From Bacteroidales bacterium (GTDB taxonomy: Bacteria > Bacteroidota > Bacteroidia > Bacteroidales > WCHB1-69), in contig JAGAEQ010000054.1 of NCBI GenBank assembly GCA_017613015.1, positions 1-33,271 of the forward strand: a stretch of DNA of 33,271 nt, in the 5' to 3' direction. Positions within the stretch are counted from its first letter, which is position 1; every line of letters starts with the position of its first letter. Positions 25,719 to 33,271 of the stretch are shown here, piece by piece. The notes below the pieces were generated by a model that ran no database searches, was not told where the DNA came from, and worked only from the letters and a program-made list of their open reading frames with translations. The translations under genes were made by a program, and so were the position numbers.

Positions 25719-27971
25719 TTATTTTAAAACAACGCCGGTCTCCGCGTCTAACAACAAAGTCTGCTTGGGTTGCAGACGCAGCCGCACCTCCTTCCCGTTC
25801 CGCAGGTGCAGCGTGCGCTCCCCGCCTTCGGCGGTATGTATCATCAGCAGGCCGCTGCCCGCTATCACAGCATCTCCTTCTGTATCGTAGATATGGCAGC
25901 CCGCCTGGCGGAACAGCTGCCGCCACAGACCCGCCGTCATCAGCGGCAGGGCGAAGAAATAATCCGTGACACTGTCCCGGACAATCCGGGCCGCCGCCAC
26001 TTTGGCCGGAAACAAGGTGTCAAACACGGCAAGGGGTTCCGCCCGGCTGTCCCGGACCGCGAAAAAAGTCTGCCGGAACGCGCGGACGCTGTCGTTCTGC
26101 CGCATGAAAATCGTTTTGCCCACCTCGGCTATCTTTTCCCCGGACTGCACACTGTCCCCGAAAGCCGAGGAAAAACGCAGGGTCGGAATGTGAATGTCGG
26201 AAAAGGTGTCCAAACGCATGCCTACACAGGCTTCCACATGGCGGACATCCAGCGTGCGGCCGTCATTGTAGCCGGGGGCCGTCAGCCAGACAAGGCTGCG
26301 CCCCGCCTTCGCCGCATGCTGCCGTATCCGCTGCCGCTGCTCCGGACGCAACAGAAAGCAATTGACAAAAACCACGGCCTTGTAGGGGGACAAATCCATT
26401 CCCTCCACATCGGAGAGGTAGCAGGTGGCCACGGAGGCCCCTGATTTATACGCTTCTATGGGCACCACGTTCACTGACGTCTGGTCGGTGATGGGATCGT
26501 CCGCGTCCCGGGAGGCCGTATGGTAGAAAACCTCGGTGTCAAACACCAGCAGCACGTCCGCGGGCGTGGCCTGCTCCTTGTGGAAATAGCTTTCCTCCAA
26601 GCGGTGCAGCTCCGCGATTTCCCGCATATACGCCGGATCGTCCCACCATCCGCTGTTCATCAGGGGGCCGAAATCGTAATACCACATGCCGCCGCCCCTC
26701 AGGAAGGGACTCAGCACGAATTTGCGCAGCATCTGCACACTTTCTTCCAAGGGATACATCTGAAGCCCACCCAAATAGACATACCCCAGATGGGTCGGCT
26801 GGTCCATTTCGTCCAACCACAGCTTGCCGTGCAGGTTCACCGATTCGACCAATCCGCGCGACAAGGCGGGGCCGCCCGGTTTGCGACTGTTCTTGTTATA
26901 GGCCTGCGGCGCGCAGAGAAAATCGATATAATTGGAAGTCAGTATGTCCTGCTCGCGCAAATGCCCTCCGGCGGCCTGACGGCCGAAAAGGGAAAGGTAA
27001 TAGCCGTAGAAGCAGCCCACCGTAATGGGACGCGGCCAAGTTTCCTTCACCACTTTGGCAAAGGAGAGAATGCTCTGAGTCACTGCCTGATGCTGGCATT
27101 CGTAATAATCAATGACCGCCTGCTCCTTCCGGGGATCCCGGAAAATCCCCGCCGAAGTCCGGTGCCGCTCCATGCCAGGCACACGGGCGGAGGACAAACT
27201 TACGGACGACTGGTTCCACGCCTTGCGCAAAGCCTTGTCGTTGCGGTATTTGTCTTTCAGAAACTGCCGGAAACACCGCTGCATGGGTTCCGACACATCC
27301 GGGTCGTGCTTCACAAAGGCCCACTGGTGATGCTCCCCGTTCAAACCGTTGGCAATCTGTATGCCCATCAAATGACGGCCCTCCGGCGTTGCCGCCAGCT
27401 GCCTACAAAAATCCGCGACCATGCCCTCCATCCACTGCTGCCACGTTTGGGAAGCATAGCTGCAACGGGGAACGGTGTTCAAATCCTGCCACAGATAATT
27501 CTGGTGCGAAGGGCGGTAAGGCTCTTCCTGCAAGGTGTCGTCGGCAAAACGGCAACACTCCTCCGGATGCTGTTTCAGCCACCAGAAAGGCGGATTCACA
27601 TGCAGACGGAACATCACCGCCGCATCGGGGCAATGCTGCAGCACGCCTTGAATCTGCTTCCGGGCCTCGGTGATGTCCAAGGCTCCGTTTTCCGGCAGCA
27701 TCTCCTCAAACCAAACATCCAGTTGGTAGAGTTTGAACCCGGCCTGCGCGAATTGGGAAATGCTGTGCGAAGGCAAGGCCTCATAGGAGCGGTTTCCCGT
27801 CGGACGGTCCGTCAGCGCATAGAACTGCGGCAAGGTCGGCACATCATTGATATACAAGGCCGGACGGCCTTTATAAGGTTTCACTTCGGCCTTTTCCACC
27901 GTCTGCGCCTGCAAAGCGGGGAAAACGAAGGGAAAAAGCCAGAGCAAAAGGGATTTTATAATTTTATTCAT
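25719..27971 (-). CDS. Secreted GH42-like glycoside hydrolase
   Basis: A 750-residue exported protein with signal peptide MNKIIKSLLLWLFPFVFPALQA (1-22). Residues 30-430 look like a TIM-barrel of the GH42/GH35-like clan: FRLHVNPPFWW, MGIQIANGLNGEHHQW (E213 the likely acid/base) and LHGKLWLDEMDQPTH (E388 the likely nucleophile). The usual GH42 Asn-Glu pair after QI reads Asn-Gly, with the Glu four residues later. Residues 460-580 (DVLLVFDTEVFYH... YKAVVFVNCFLLRPEQ) resemble the flavodoxin-like trimerisation domain of GH42 beta-galactosidases, and a beta-rich C-terminus follows. It has no T9SS sorting domain. It is flanked at 9-10 bases by the WecA-type transferase and the T9SS repeat protein in one operon. 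Substrate not predictable; a beta-galactoside-like or self-glycan is plausible. Confidence 0.82.
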   Translation of the reverse strand: MNKIIKSLLLWLFPFVFPALQAQTVEKAEVKPYKGRPALYINDVPTLPQFYALTDRPTGNRSYEALPSHSISQFAQAGFKLYQLDVWFEEMLPENGALDITEARKQIQGVLQHCPDAAVMFRLHVNPPFWWLKQHPEECCRFADDTLQEEPYRPSHQNYLWQDLNTVPRCSYASQTWQQWMEGMVADFCRQLAATPEGRHLMGIQIANGLNGEHHQWAFVKHDPDVSEPMQRCFRQFLKDKYRNDKALRKAWNQSSVSLSSARVPGMERHRTSAGIFRDPRKEQAVIDYYECQHQAVTQSILSFAKVVKETWPRPITVGCFYGYYLSLFGRQAAGGHLREQDILTSNYIDFLCAPQAYNKNSRKPGGPALSRGLVESVNLHGKLWLDEMDQPTHLGYVYLGGLQMYPLEESVQMLRKFVLSPFLRGGGMWYYDFGPLMNSGWWDDPAYMREIAELHRLEESYFHKEQATPADVLLVFDTEVFYHTASRDADDPITDQTSVNVVPIEAYKSGASVATCYLSDVEGMDLSPYKAVVFVNCFLLRPEQRQRIRQHAAKAGRSLVWLTAPGYNDGRTLDVRHVEACVGMRLDTFSDIHIPTLRFSSAFGDSVQSGEKIAEVGKTIFMRQNDSVRAFRQTFFAVRDSRAEPLAVFDTLFPAKVAAARIVRDSVTDYFFALPLMTAGLWRQLFRQAGCHIYDTEGDAVIAGSGLLMIHTAEGGERTLHLRNGKEVRLRLQPKQTLLLDAETGVVLK

Positions 27972-27981
27972 TTGATATGCT

Positions 27982-28947
27982 TTATTTTATCAAATCATAG
28001 CGTTTGTCAAAATAGCGGTAGATGGCGATATGGGCCGCTAACAGCACCACCACCCAGAACCCCATGTAGAGGTATTTGCTGTAAGGGAAGAGGAAATACC
28101 CGACATTAATCAGCAGCTGCAAGGCCGCATACAACAGGGAGACACGCAGTTGGGGAATGCCCCCCTCGTTGGCCAGCAAATGGAAAATAAAGACCCGGTG
28201 AGGTTGGAAAATATTCTGTTTCAGATACAAACGACGAATCACCGAAAAACCGGCATCGGTGCCGTACACCACCAAAAAGGTCATATAGCTGATTTCGGCG
28301 GTGGAATATTGCAGCAGACGGCCGAAAAGGTAGACGATAATGACCCCCAGGCTGACCGCCCCCACATCCCCGGCGAAACAGAGGGCGTGCTTGCGGAAAT
28401 TGAAGCAGAGAAACACCAAGTCCGCCAAACAGACGTAAGTGATAATGTCTTGCGGAATAAACTCAACCACAAACAGATTGACATAGGACAAGGTCAGCAG
28501 GGCGATGAGGGTGTAAAGTCCGGTCATGCCGTTGATGCCATCCATGAAATTGTACACATTCAGGATGCAGATGGCAGAAAGGACGGCGATAAAGGATTTC
28601 CAGCCAATCAAATTAAACACGCCGAATTGGGACAGCACCAGAAACAATCCTATCGTCTGCACCAGCAGCCGGACATTCGGACGCACCGAACGCACATCGT
28701 CCACCAAGCTGACTGCCGCTATCAGCGTCATTCCCAACATAAAGCGCGGCCATACACAGTGATGGGTCAAGAAGAAAAACAGGCAGGAGGCGTAAAAGAC
28801 CACGCCGCCGCCCCGGACTGTCCCCGCGTGATGGGAGCTGCGCTCGTTGGGCACATCCAGAATATTCCATTTTTTCGCCAAGCGTATGTATAGCAGTTCC
28901 ACCGCCAGCAGCAATGCGGCAATCGCCAAATAGATAAACCCGTTCAT
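27982..28947 (-). CDS. WecA/MraY-type polyprenyl-phosphate sugar-1-phosphate transferase (GT family 4 PNPT)
   Basis: A 321-residue polytopic membrane enzyme of the polyprenyl-phosphate N-acetylhexosamine-1-phosphate transferase family, which starts a lipid-linked glycan by moving a sugar phosphate from a UDP-sugar to undecaprenyl phosphate. Motifs: Mg-binding D83-D84 (SLVDDVRSV), NVYNFMDGINGM (130-141) with catalytic D136, AGDVGAVSLG (192-201), and PHRVFIFH (249-256), the HRxH-like loop. About ten hydrophobic helices, complete length. It has the sequence type used in capsule, O-antigen or exopolysaccharide synthesis rather than peptidoglycan MraY. It lies one base after the upstream GT2 stop and 10 bases before the glycosidase start. 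Confidence 0.92.
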   Translation of the reverse strand: MNGFIYLAIAALLLAVELLYIRLAKKWNILDVPNERSSHHAGTVRGGGVVFYASCLFFFLTHHCVWPRFMLGMTLIAAVSLVDDVRSVRPNVRLLVQTIGLFLVLSQFGVFNLIGWKSFIAVLSAICILNVYNFMDGINGMTGLYTLIALLTLSYVNLFVVEFIPQDIITYVCLADLVFLCFNFRKHALCFAGDVGAVSLGVIIVYLFGRLLQYSTAEISYMTFLVVYGTDAGFSVIRRLYLKQNIFQPHRVFIFHLLANEGGIPQLRVSLLYAALQLLINVGYFLFPYSKYLYMGFWVVVLLAAHIAIYRYFDKRYDLIK

Positions 28948-28948
28948 T

Positions 28949-29710
28949 TTATTTTCGCATCAAAGAAACTATTTTTCCAAAATAACGCAAACTTTGCCGA
29001 ATGAAACCGCTCGGCACGCCATGCTCCCGCACAATCTGCAAATGCTCCCGCATAATCAGCCGACGGGCGGCGAAACCCGAGGACGAGGCGCCGCCGTTGC
29101 GCATGTCCACAAACACCATGGGCAGGTAACGGGTGCGGATGCGGGCCTTCCAAAACAGGCGCACAAACATGTCGTAATCGGCGGAAATGCGGTAGCGCGT
29201 GTCGTAGCCGCCGTAGGTCCCGAAACAGCTGCGGCGGGCGTAGAAGGACGGATGGGCGGGCATCAGGCCATACACCAGTTTTTTCCGCCGGAAACCCTTG
29301 GAGGAATAATAGCGGACCACCCGGGTGGTGTCCTGCGCATCCACGTAGCGCACATCACCGTACACCCCGTCCAAGGAGGCGTCCTCCCCGAAAGCGGCAG
29401 CCACCTTCTCCAGCACATCCGGCGCGGCGAAAAAGTCGTCGCTGTTCAGTATGCCGACCACCTCGCCGGTAGCCATGCGGATGCCTTTGTTCATGGCATC
29501 GTAAATCCCCTTGTCCGGCTCGCTGATCCAACGCAAGCGGTCTCCGAAACGGGGGGCGAAATCCTGCACAACCGTCAAGGTATCGTCTTTTGACCCGCCG
29601 TCCACCACAATGTACTCCACATCGGCATAGGTCTGGTCCAACACGCTTTGCATCGCTCCGGCAAGGGTTTTCCCTGACTGATAGGTGACTGTGATAAGGG
29701 ATATTTTCAT
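28949..29710 (-). CDS. Family 2 glycosyltransferase
   Basis: A 253-residue cytoplasmic or membrane-associated GT-A enzyme. The N-terminus ISLITVTYQSGKTLAGAMQS is the GT2 nucleotide-binding start; VVDGGSKDDT follows; the metal-binding DXD-type motif is in LNSDDFF; PDKGIYDAMNKGI is typical of the WcaA-like subgroup. The acceptor part contains MPAHPSFYARR and RISADYDMFVRLFW. No membrane helices. It probably adds a sugar to the lipid-linked glycan started by the neighbouring transferase. The start overlaps the upstream stop as ATGA; one base separates it from the next gene. Sugar specificity not predictable. Confidence 0.9.
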   Translation of the reverse strand: MKISLITVTYQSGKTLAGAMQSVLDQTYADVEYIVVDGGSKDDTLTVVQDFAPRFGDRLRWISEPDKGIYDAMNKGIRMATGEVVGILNSDDFFAAPDVLEKVAAAFGEDASLDGVYGDVRYVDAQDTTRVVRYYSSKGFRRKKLVYGLMPAHPSFYARRSCFGTYGGYDTRYRISADYDMFVRLFWKARIRTRYLPMVFVDMRNGGASSSGFAARRLIMREHLQIVREHGVPSGFIRQSLRYFGKIVSLMRK

Positions 29711-30930
29711 CGTAAAGTCTCATAAAGTTTCACATAACCGTCCGCACAAACCTGCATGTCGAATTTCGCGGAAGCGGCACGCAGGCAGGCTTCCACCGGC
29801 TTGGCTTGCTTGCGGAAGGAAAGGACAGCCGCCTCCAAAGCCTCGTAATCCCCGCGATCCACAACGATTCCCGTCCCCTCCTCCACGGATTCGGGGCTAC
29901 CGCCTGTCCGGTAAGTGACCACCGGTGTGCCGCAGGCCAAGGCCTCCATGTTCACCGTGGGAAAACTGTCGTTATACGTCGGATTCACAAACACATCGGC
30001 CATGGTGTAATAGGCGGCGAGCTCCTCCTGGCTGTGCGTGCGCCCGACGGAAACCAGGTGTTCCGGCAGCCCGGCCCGCTGCGCTTCCGTCATACCGACC
30101 AGCACCACACGGATTTCCGAATGTCCGCTCAAACGCACAAACTCCGCCAAGCCCTTGGAGGCATACCACACGGACGACACCCCCAGAACCACGAAGGCCC
30201 CTTCCAAGCCCAAACGCCGCCGCAAATCGGAGGAAGTGGGGCGAAAACGGTTCAAATCAATGCCGTTGTGCAGCACCTGTATGGGGAAGGTTTGCAGGAA
30301 GGATTGGCGTGCCACGGAAGCAAGCCATTGGGAAACAGCCACAATGTGCACATTGGGAAGCGCGGTAAACAAGCGTTTCTTCCACCGGAAATTGGCGCGG
30401 GAACGGTCCCAAAACAGGGATTTCGGATAGGTGTTCCGCAAGGGGCAGCCACCGCACTCCGTCTGCCAGCGCAAGCAGTCCGCCGCATCGAAATGGACGC
30501 AATGCCCCGTCATGCTCCAGCAGTCGTGCAGCGTCCACACCACCGGAATGCCGGATTTTTTCAAATAACGGAAAAACAATCCGATATGCAGGTAATAACC
30601 GTGCACATTGTGCAAATGTATGATTGTGGGATGCAGTTTCCGTATACGGCGTATCAAACGCTTGGTCGCAAAGTAGGAACCCCGCCCTTGCGCATCGAAA
30701 AGCATGCTGCGCAAGGCATGCAGCCTTTCCTCAAGAAGCGTGTCGAAGCGGATTTCCTTCAAGTGTCCGGGACGGTAGTAGCGCACCCCGGAAACCATGT
30801 GGCAATCCCAGCCGGCCTCCTGCGCCCTAAGCCCTATCTGCTCCGCGATGCGGCCAATGGAGCCGCTTCCCGAATAGGAATTCAGCTGCACAAGCACCGG
30901 TTTGCCCGTCTTTTTTTCTCCGCTTGACAT
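29707..30930 (-). CDS. Family 4 glycosyltransferase
   Basis: A 407-residue GT-B fold enzyme. The N-terminal acceptor half has GSGSIGRIAEQIGLRA, IIHLHNVHGYY and VWTLHDCWSMTGHC with a Cys cluster (DCLRWQTECGGCPL), typical of WcaC-like capsule and colanic-acid transferases. The C-terminal donor half has VLHNGIDLNRFRP, then NPTYNDSFPTVNMEALACGTPVV with the EX7E-equivalent region. Probably a retaining transferase for the surface glycan. It starts 7 bases after the upstream gene and overlaps the next as ATGA. Confidence 0.9.
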   Translation of the reverse strand: MSSGEKKTGKPVLVQLNSYSGSGSIGRIAEQIGLRAQEAGWDCHMVSGVRYYRPGHLKEIRFDTLLEERLHALRSMLFDAQGRGSYFATKRLIRRIRKLHPTIIHLHNVHGYYLHIGLFFRYLKKSGIPVVWTLHDCWSMTGHCVHFDAADCLRWQTECGGCPLRNTYPKSLFWDRSRANFRWKKRLFTALPNVHIVAVSQWLASVARQSFLQTFPIQVLHNGIDLNRFRPTSSDLRRRLGLEGAFVVLGVSSVWYASKGLAEFVRLSGHSEIRVVLVGMTEAQRAGLPEHLVSVGRTHSQEELAAYYTMADVFVNPTYNDSFPTVNMEALACGTPVVTYRTGGSPESVEEGTGIVVDRGDYEALEAAVLSFRKQAKPVEACLRAASAKFDMQVCADGYVKLYETLR

Positions 30931-30937
30931 TTATTTA

Positions 30938-32113
30938 TTATTTTTTATCCACAGAAAAAACATCCTCTTCCACTTTCCGGGCGATACGGCGATAGAGAAA
31001 CGCCTCCCGCTCCTCCGAACAAGCTGCCGCACGCAAAGCGGCGTAAGGCTCCGCATCGTCCAACAGGGAATCCAACAAGGCCCCGCAGGTCTCCACGCTT
31101 CTTTCTTTCAGCAGCAACGCACCCGGAACATCCACATGCCCAAAGCCTTCCAACTTACTGAACACACAAGGGACCTTGCAGGCCAAAGCCTGTTCCCACA
31201 GCACCGAATGAAGTCCGGGGAAAAACACCAGATCCGCCGCCAGAAAGTAACGGTACACCTGTTCCGCCGACACCCAACCGGCCAGCTGCACCCTGTCGGA
31301 GGCAAAGGATGCCAACACAGGCCGCATCTCCTCCGAAACGGCACCGAAAACCAATAGTTTCAATTGTTTGTGCTTCGAAGCCGCGACCGCTTCCGCAAGC
31401 AGGTGTATGTTTTTGTCCCGGTCAATTTTTCCACCGGTCACCACCAGAAAATCCGTGGGAGCTACCGCGTACTGCGTGCGTATCCGCTCCCGCCAGCCCT
31501 CGTCCGCGGCCCGCTCCAGGGCCTCGTCATCCGCCCCCATGAGCAGCAAATCGATTTTGCGTTCCGGAATGCCGTACATGTCCCGCAGAAAATCGCAACG
31601 GGCGGGGGTCACGCCGTAGAACCGCTCCCCTATCCGCGCCAGCCGACGGGTGACAAGCCAACGGTAAACGTAGCGGGTGTACAGGTAGGCCAAGCGGTTG
31701 CGGCAGCTGTTCAGCAAATCCCCATGGTTGTCGAACACGATGCGCACCGAGGGATACCGCCGGTGAAAAGGACACAAGGCCAAATAACTGACGGAGGCCA
31801 AGCCGTGCACAAACAGCAAATCGGGCGCTTCCTGCGCCAAAACCTTACGCAAGCCCCGGTAAAGATGGAACCTGCGGTTGATGCGGAAAGGCAGCCACGG
31901 AGCGAGCCGCCGCACCCGTACCCCTTCCGCCGTGAACTCCTCTTTCGTGGGGGCTTCCAGCCATTGCCTGTCCAAAGCGTCCCGCCGCAGATAGGGCGTG
32001 GTGACCACCGTCACCTCATGCCCCGCCTTGCGCTGGTACTTGGAAAGCAGGTTGTCCTGATAGGCCAACGCGCTGTCGAAGGGAGTGGTCAAGCAAAGAT
32101 GCACCACCTTCAT
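30938..32113 (-). CDS. Family 4 glycosyltransferase (second)
   Basis: A 391-residue GT-B protein beginning MKVVHLCLTTPFDSALAYQDN, the usual start with the LSKYQRKAGHEVTVVT loop. The acceptor half includes LLFVHGLASVSYL and IVFDNHGDLLNSCRNR. The donor half has VTGGKIDRDKNIHLLAEA and FFPGLHSVLWEQALACKVPCVFSK. The EX7E motif is less clear than in the neighbouring GT4. ATG 32113 is chosen over a TTG 21 bases upstream because it forms an ATGA overlap with the preceding stop. It probably acts in the same glycan pathway; specificity unknown. Confidence 0.88.
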   Translation of the reverse strand: MKVVHLCLTTPFDSALAYQDNLLSKYQRKAGHEVTVVTTPYLRRDALDRQWLEAPTKEEFTAEGVRVRRLAPWLPFRINRRFHLYRGLRKVLAQEAPDLLFVHGLASVSYLALCPFHRRYPSVRIVFDNHGDLLNSCRNRLAYLYTRYVYRWLVTRRLARIGERFYGVTPARCDFLRDMYGIPERKIDLLLMGADDEALERAADEGWRERIRTQYAVAPTDFLVVTGGKIDRDKNIHLLAEAVAASKHKQLKLLVFGAVSEEMRPVLASFASDRVQLAGWVSAEQVYRYFLAADLVFFPGLHSVLWEQALACKVPCVFSKLEGFGHVDVPGALLLKERSVETCGALLDSLLDDAEPYAALRAAACSEEREAFLYRRIARKVEEDVFSVDKK

Positions 32114-33057
32114 TTTCGTCCTCCTTTCATGCAAACATACACCTCCACCACATGTTTCGGGAAAAGCCGGAAAAGCGCCCGCTCCAGACGGTATTTCGCC
32201 AAGCCGCCCATTTCCCGGAACAAATGCCGGTGCTTATACAGGTAGCCGTTGAAGGCCTTGCGCTCTTTGCCATCAAAAAAACAAATGATGCTCAAGGCGT
32301 TATTCAAGGCTTTGGCGATACGGAAGGAAAAAACCTCCGCCGCCTCCGGCTCCGTAACACGCTGGCGGCGGAACGCAGCCAATGACTCCGCCACCGTCAC
32401 CAAGTCGTAAGCCCGCTTCACCACAGGGAAACGTCCCAGAGAGCGCGGGTCGGAAAAAACATGGTACAACACCTTTCCGCAGACCGCCACCCGCTCCGCC
32501 TCATACAGCATGCGCGGCGTGAACTCGGCGTCCTCATGGCAAAGGCCGGGATAAAAGCGCAGCTGCCGCTCGCGCAAAAAATCCGAACGGAAGAGGTAAA
32601 AAGGCACGCAATCCTCAAAGCGGTTTCCGCACAGCAATTCCCTGCCGGAACGGAGACCTTCCGGCAGCAGGTTGCGATCTTCCGCCACGCCCTCTGTCCG
32701 CGCCCGGAAAGCGACCACATCCGGCTGTGCGGAAAGCTGTGCCAGCAGCGTTTTCACCGCATCCGGAGCAATGTGGTCGTCGGCATCCACAAACCAGAGG
32801 CAGGCGCCCTTCGCCGCCGCCGCGCCATTGTTCCGCGCCTCGGAAAGTCCGGCATTGGGCTGGTCAATGACCCGAAGTCGGGCATCCTCCGCCGCAAACT
32901 GCCGCAAAACGGCAAGCGAGCCGTCCGTCGAGCCGTCATTGACCGCAATCACCTCGTAGCTGTCCGACGGCGCCTCCTGCCCCAAGCAGGAAGCCAGGCA
33001 CTTCGGCAGAAAAGCCTCCTTGTTGTAAACGGTAATGATAATGGAAAGATGCATCAT
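32110..33057 (-). CDS. Family 2 glycosyltransferase (first of the operon)
   Basis: A 315-residue GT-A enzyme. It starts MMHLSIIITVYNKEAFLPKCL, with AVNDGSTDGS, GLSEARNNGAAAAKG and the metal-binding WFVDADDHI, all canonical for GT2 enzymes of the EpsJ or WcaA kind. FYPGLCHEDAEFTPRM (HEDxEF) is also typical of this subgroup. It is the first gene of the seven-gene run; 41 bases separate it from the stop of the upstream hsdR-like gene and I see no TAnnTTTG promoter there, so the operon promoter may lie further upstream or be of another class. Its end overlaps the next start as ATGA. Confidence 0.9.
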   Translation of the reverse strand: MMHLSIIITVYNKEAFLPKCLASCLGQEAPSDSYEVIAVNDGSTDGSLAVLRQFAAEDARLRVIDQPNAGLSEARNNGAAAAKGACLWFVDADDHIAPDAVKTLLAQLSAQPDVVAFRARTEGVAEDRNLLPEGLRSGRELLCGNRFEDCVPFYLFRSDFLRERQLRFYPGLCHEDAEFTPRMLYEAERVAVCGKVLYHVFSDPRSLGRFPVVKRAYDLVTVAESLAAFRRQRVTEPEAAEVFSFRIAKALNNALSIICFFDGKERKAFNGYLYKHRHLFREMGGLAKYRLERALFRLFPKHVVEVYVCMKGGRK

Positions 33058-33098
33058 AACTCAGTTCATTTCAACAATTTGTTTCCGGCTGAGGAATC

Positions 33099-33271
33099 TT
33101 AAGCATACAATCTGCTTTGCAACTCAACGTAGTGCGCACGTATATCGCCAACAGACATATTCAACCTTTCCTTTGCATCACTCGTTGAGTTAAACTTGAT
33201 TTTGATAAAGGTACCCAGATTTTCCGAACTAAGTTCCTTGTAACCATTATTGACGTAGTATTGCAAGATGA
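33099..33271 (-). CDS. C-terminal fragment of a type I restriction endonuclease R subunit (HsdR-like), cut by window edge
   Basis: The last 56 codons of a gene running leftward into the window, with stop TAA at 33099-33101. The translation includes YYVNNGYKELSSENLGTF, IKIKFNSTSDAKERL, then VGDIRAHYVELQSRLYA. This fits the end of HsdR proteins, where the pattern YV-x-x-G-x-x-EL-x-x-x-x-L, K-[FY]-x-[ST]-x-x-DA and a final F-x-x-LY precede the stop. The assignment rests on a short segment. The codons are visibly richer in A and T than the flanking glycosyltransferase genes, as is common for mobile restriction systems. The remainder lies outside the window. Confidence 0.6.
   Translation of the reverse strand, partial: ILQYYVNNGYKELSSENLGTFIKIKFNSTSDAKERLNMSVGDIRAHYVELQSRLYA

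Noticed and set aside
1..33271. tRNA genes, CRISPR arrays, insertion sequences, riboswitches
   Set aside because: Looked for cloverleaf ends, evenly spaced direct repeats, transposase motifs and long structured leaders; none seen by eye.

Overview
The window looks like chromosomal DNA of a member of the Bacteroidota, probably Bacteroidales. The evidence is several -7 promoter boxes of the form TAnnTTTG, A-rich leaders with few Shine-Dalgarno sites, a secreted protein ending in a type IX secretion (T9SS) C-terminal domain, a DUF3276/PUR-alpha protein, a Bacteroidota-style AddB-like nuclease and a long isoleucyl-tRNA synthetase of the eukaryote-like type. The DNA is GC-rich apart from intergenic leaders and the right-hand edge. 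I see no tRNA, rRNA, CRISPR array or insertion sequence.

Left part (1-4870): the 5' half of serC on the minus strand, broken by an in-frame TGA; a small lipoprotein; then a divergent AddB-like PD-(D/E)XK nuclease, which overlaps tail-to-tail with a sodium:amino-acid-type symporter.

Housekeeping part (4867-21987): a minus-strand run uvrA > U32 peptidase-family (RlhA/TrhP-like) protein > membrane-anchored lysozyme-fold-like protein > symporter, joined by ATGA or near-zero junctions and led by a good promoter in front of uvrA. Upstream lies a second minus-strand run: polyprenyl synthetase > orphan DppB-type permease > thiL > mtaB > secreted protein of unknown function. ileS is divergent from the polyprenyl synthetase. 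Beyond ileS, on the minus strand, come recX with an intrinsic terminator, then a PUR-alpha-like protein overlapping a secreted propeller-like protein.

Right part (22083-33057): seven minus-strand genes with junctions from a 4-base overlap to 10 bases, so very likely one transcription unit. In order of transcription they are GT2, GT4, GT4 and GT2 glycosyltransferases, a WecA/MraY-type polyprenyl-phosphate sugar-phosphate transferase, a secreted GH42-like glycosidase, and a 1208-residue T9SS cargo protein with ten tandem beta-sandwich-like repeats. The first five would build a lipid-linked surface glycan at the inner membrane; the last two act outside the cell. No flippase, polymerase or ligase is present, so the pathway is incomplete here. 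Its upstream edge abuts the 3' end of an A/T-richer type I restriction (HsdR) gene cut by the window.

The best candidates for something new are the pairing of this glycan-synthesis operon with its own secreted glycosidase and repeat-built T9SS protein, the two-repeat higher-order periodicity inside that protein, and the interrupted serC.
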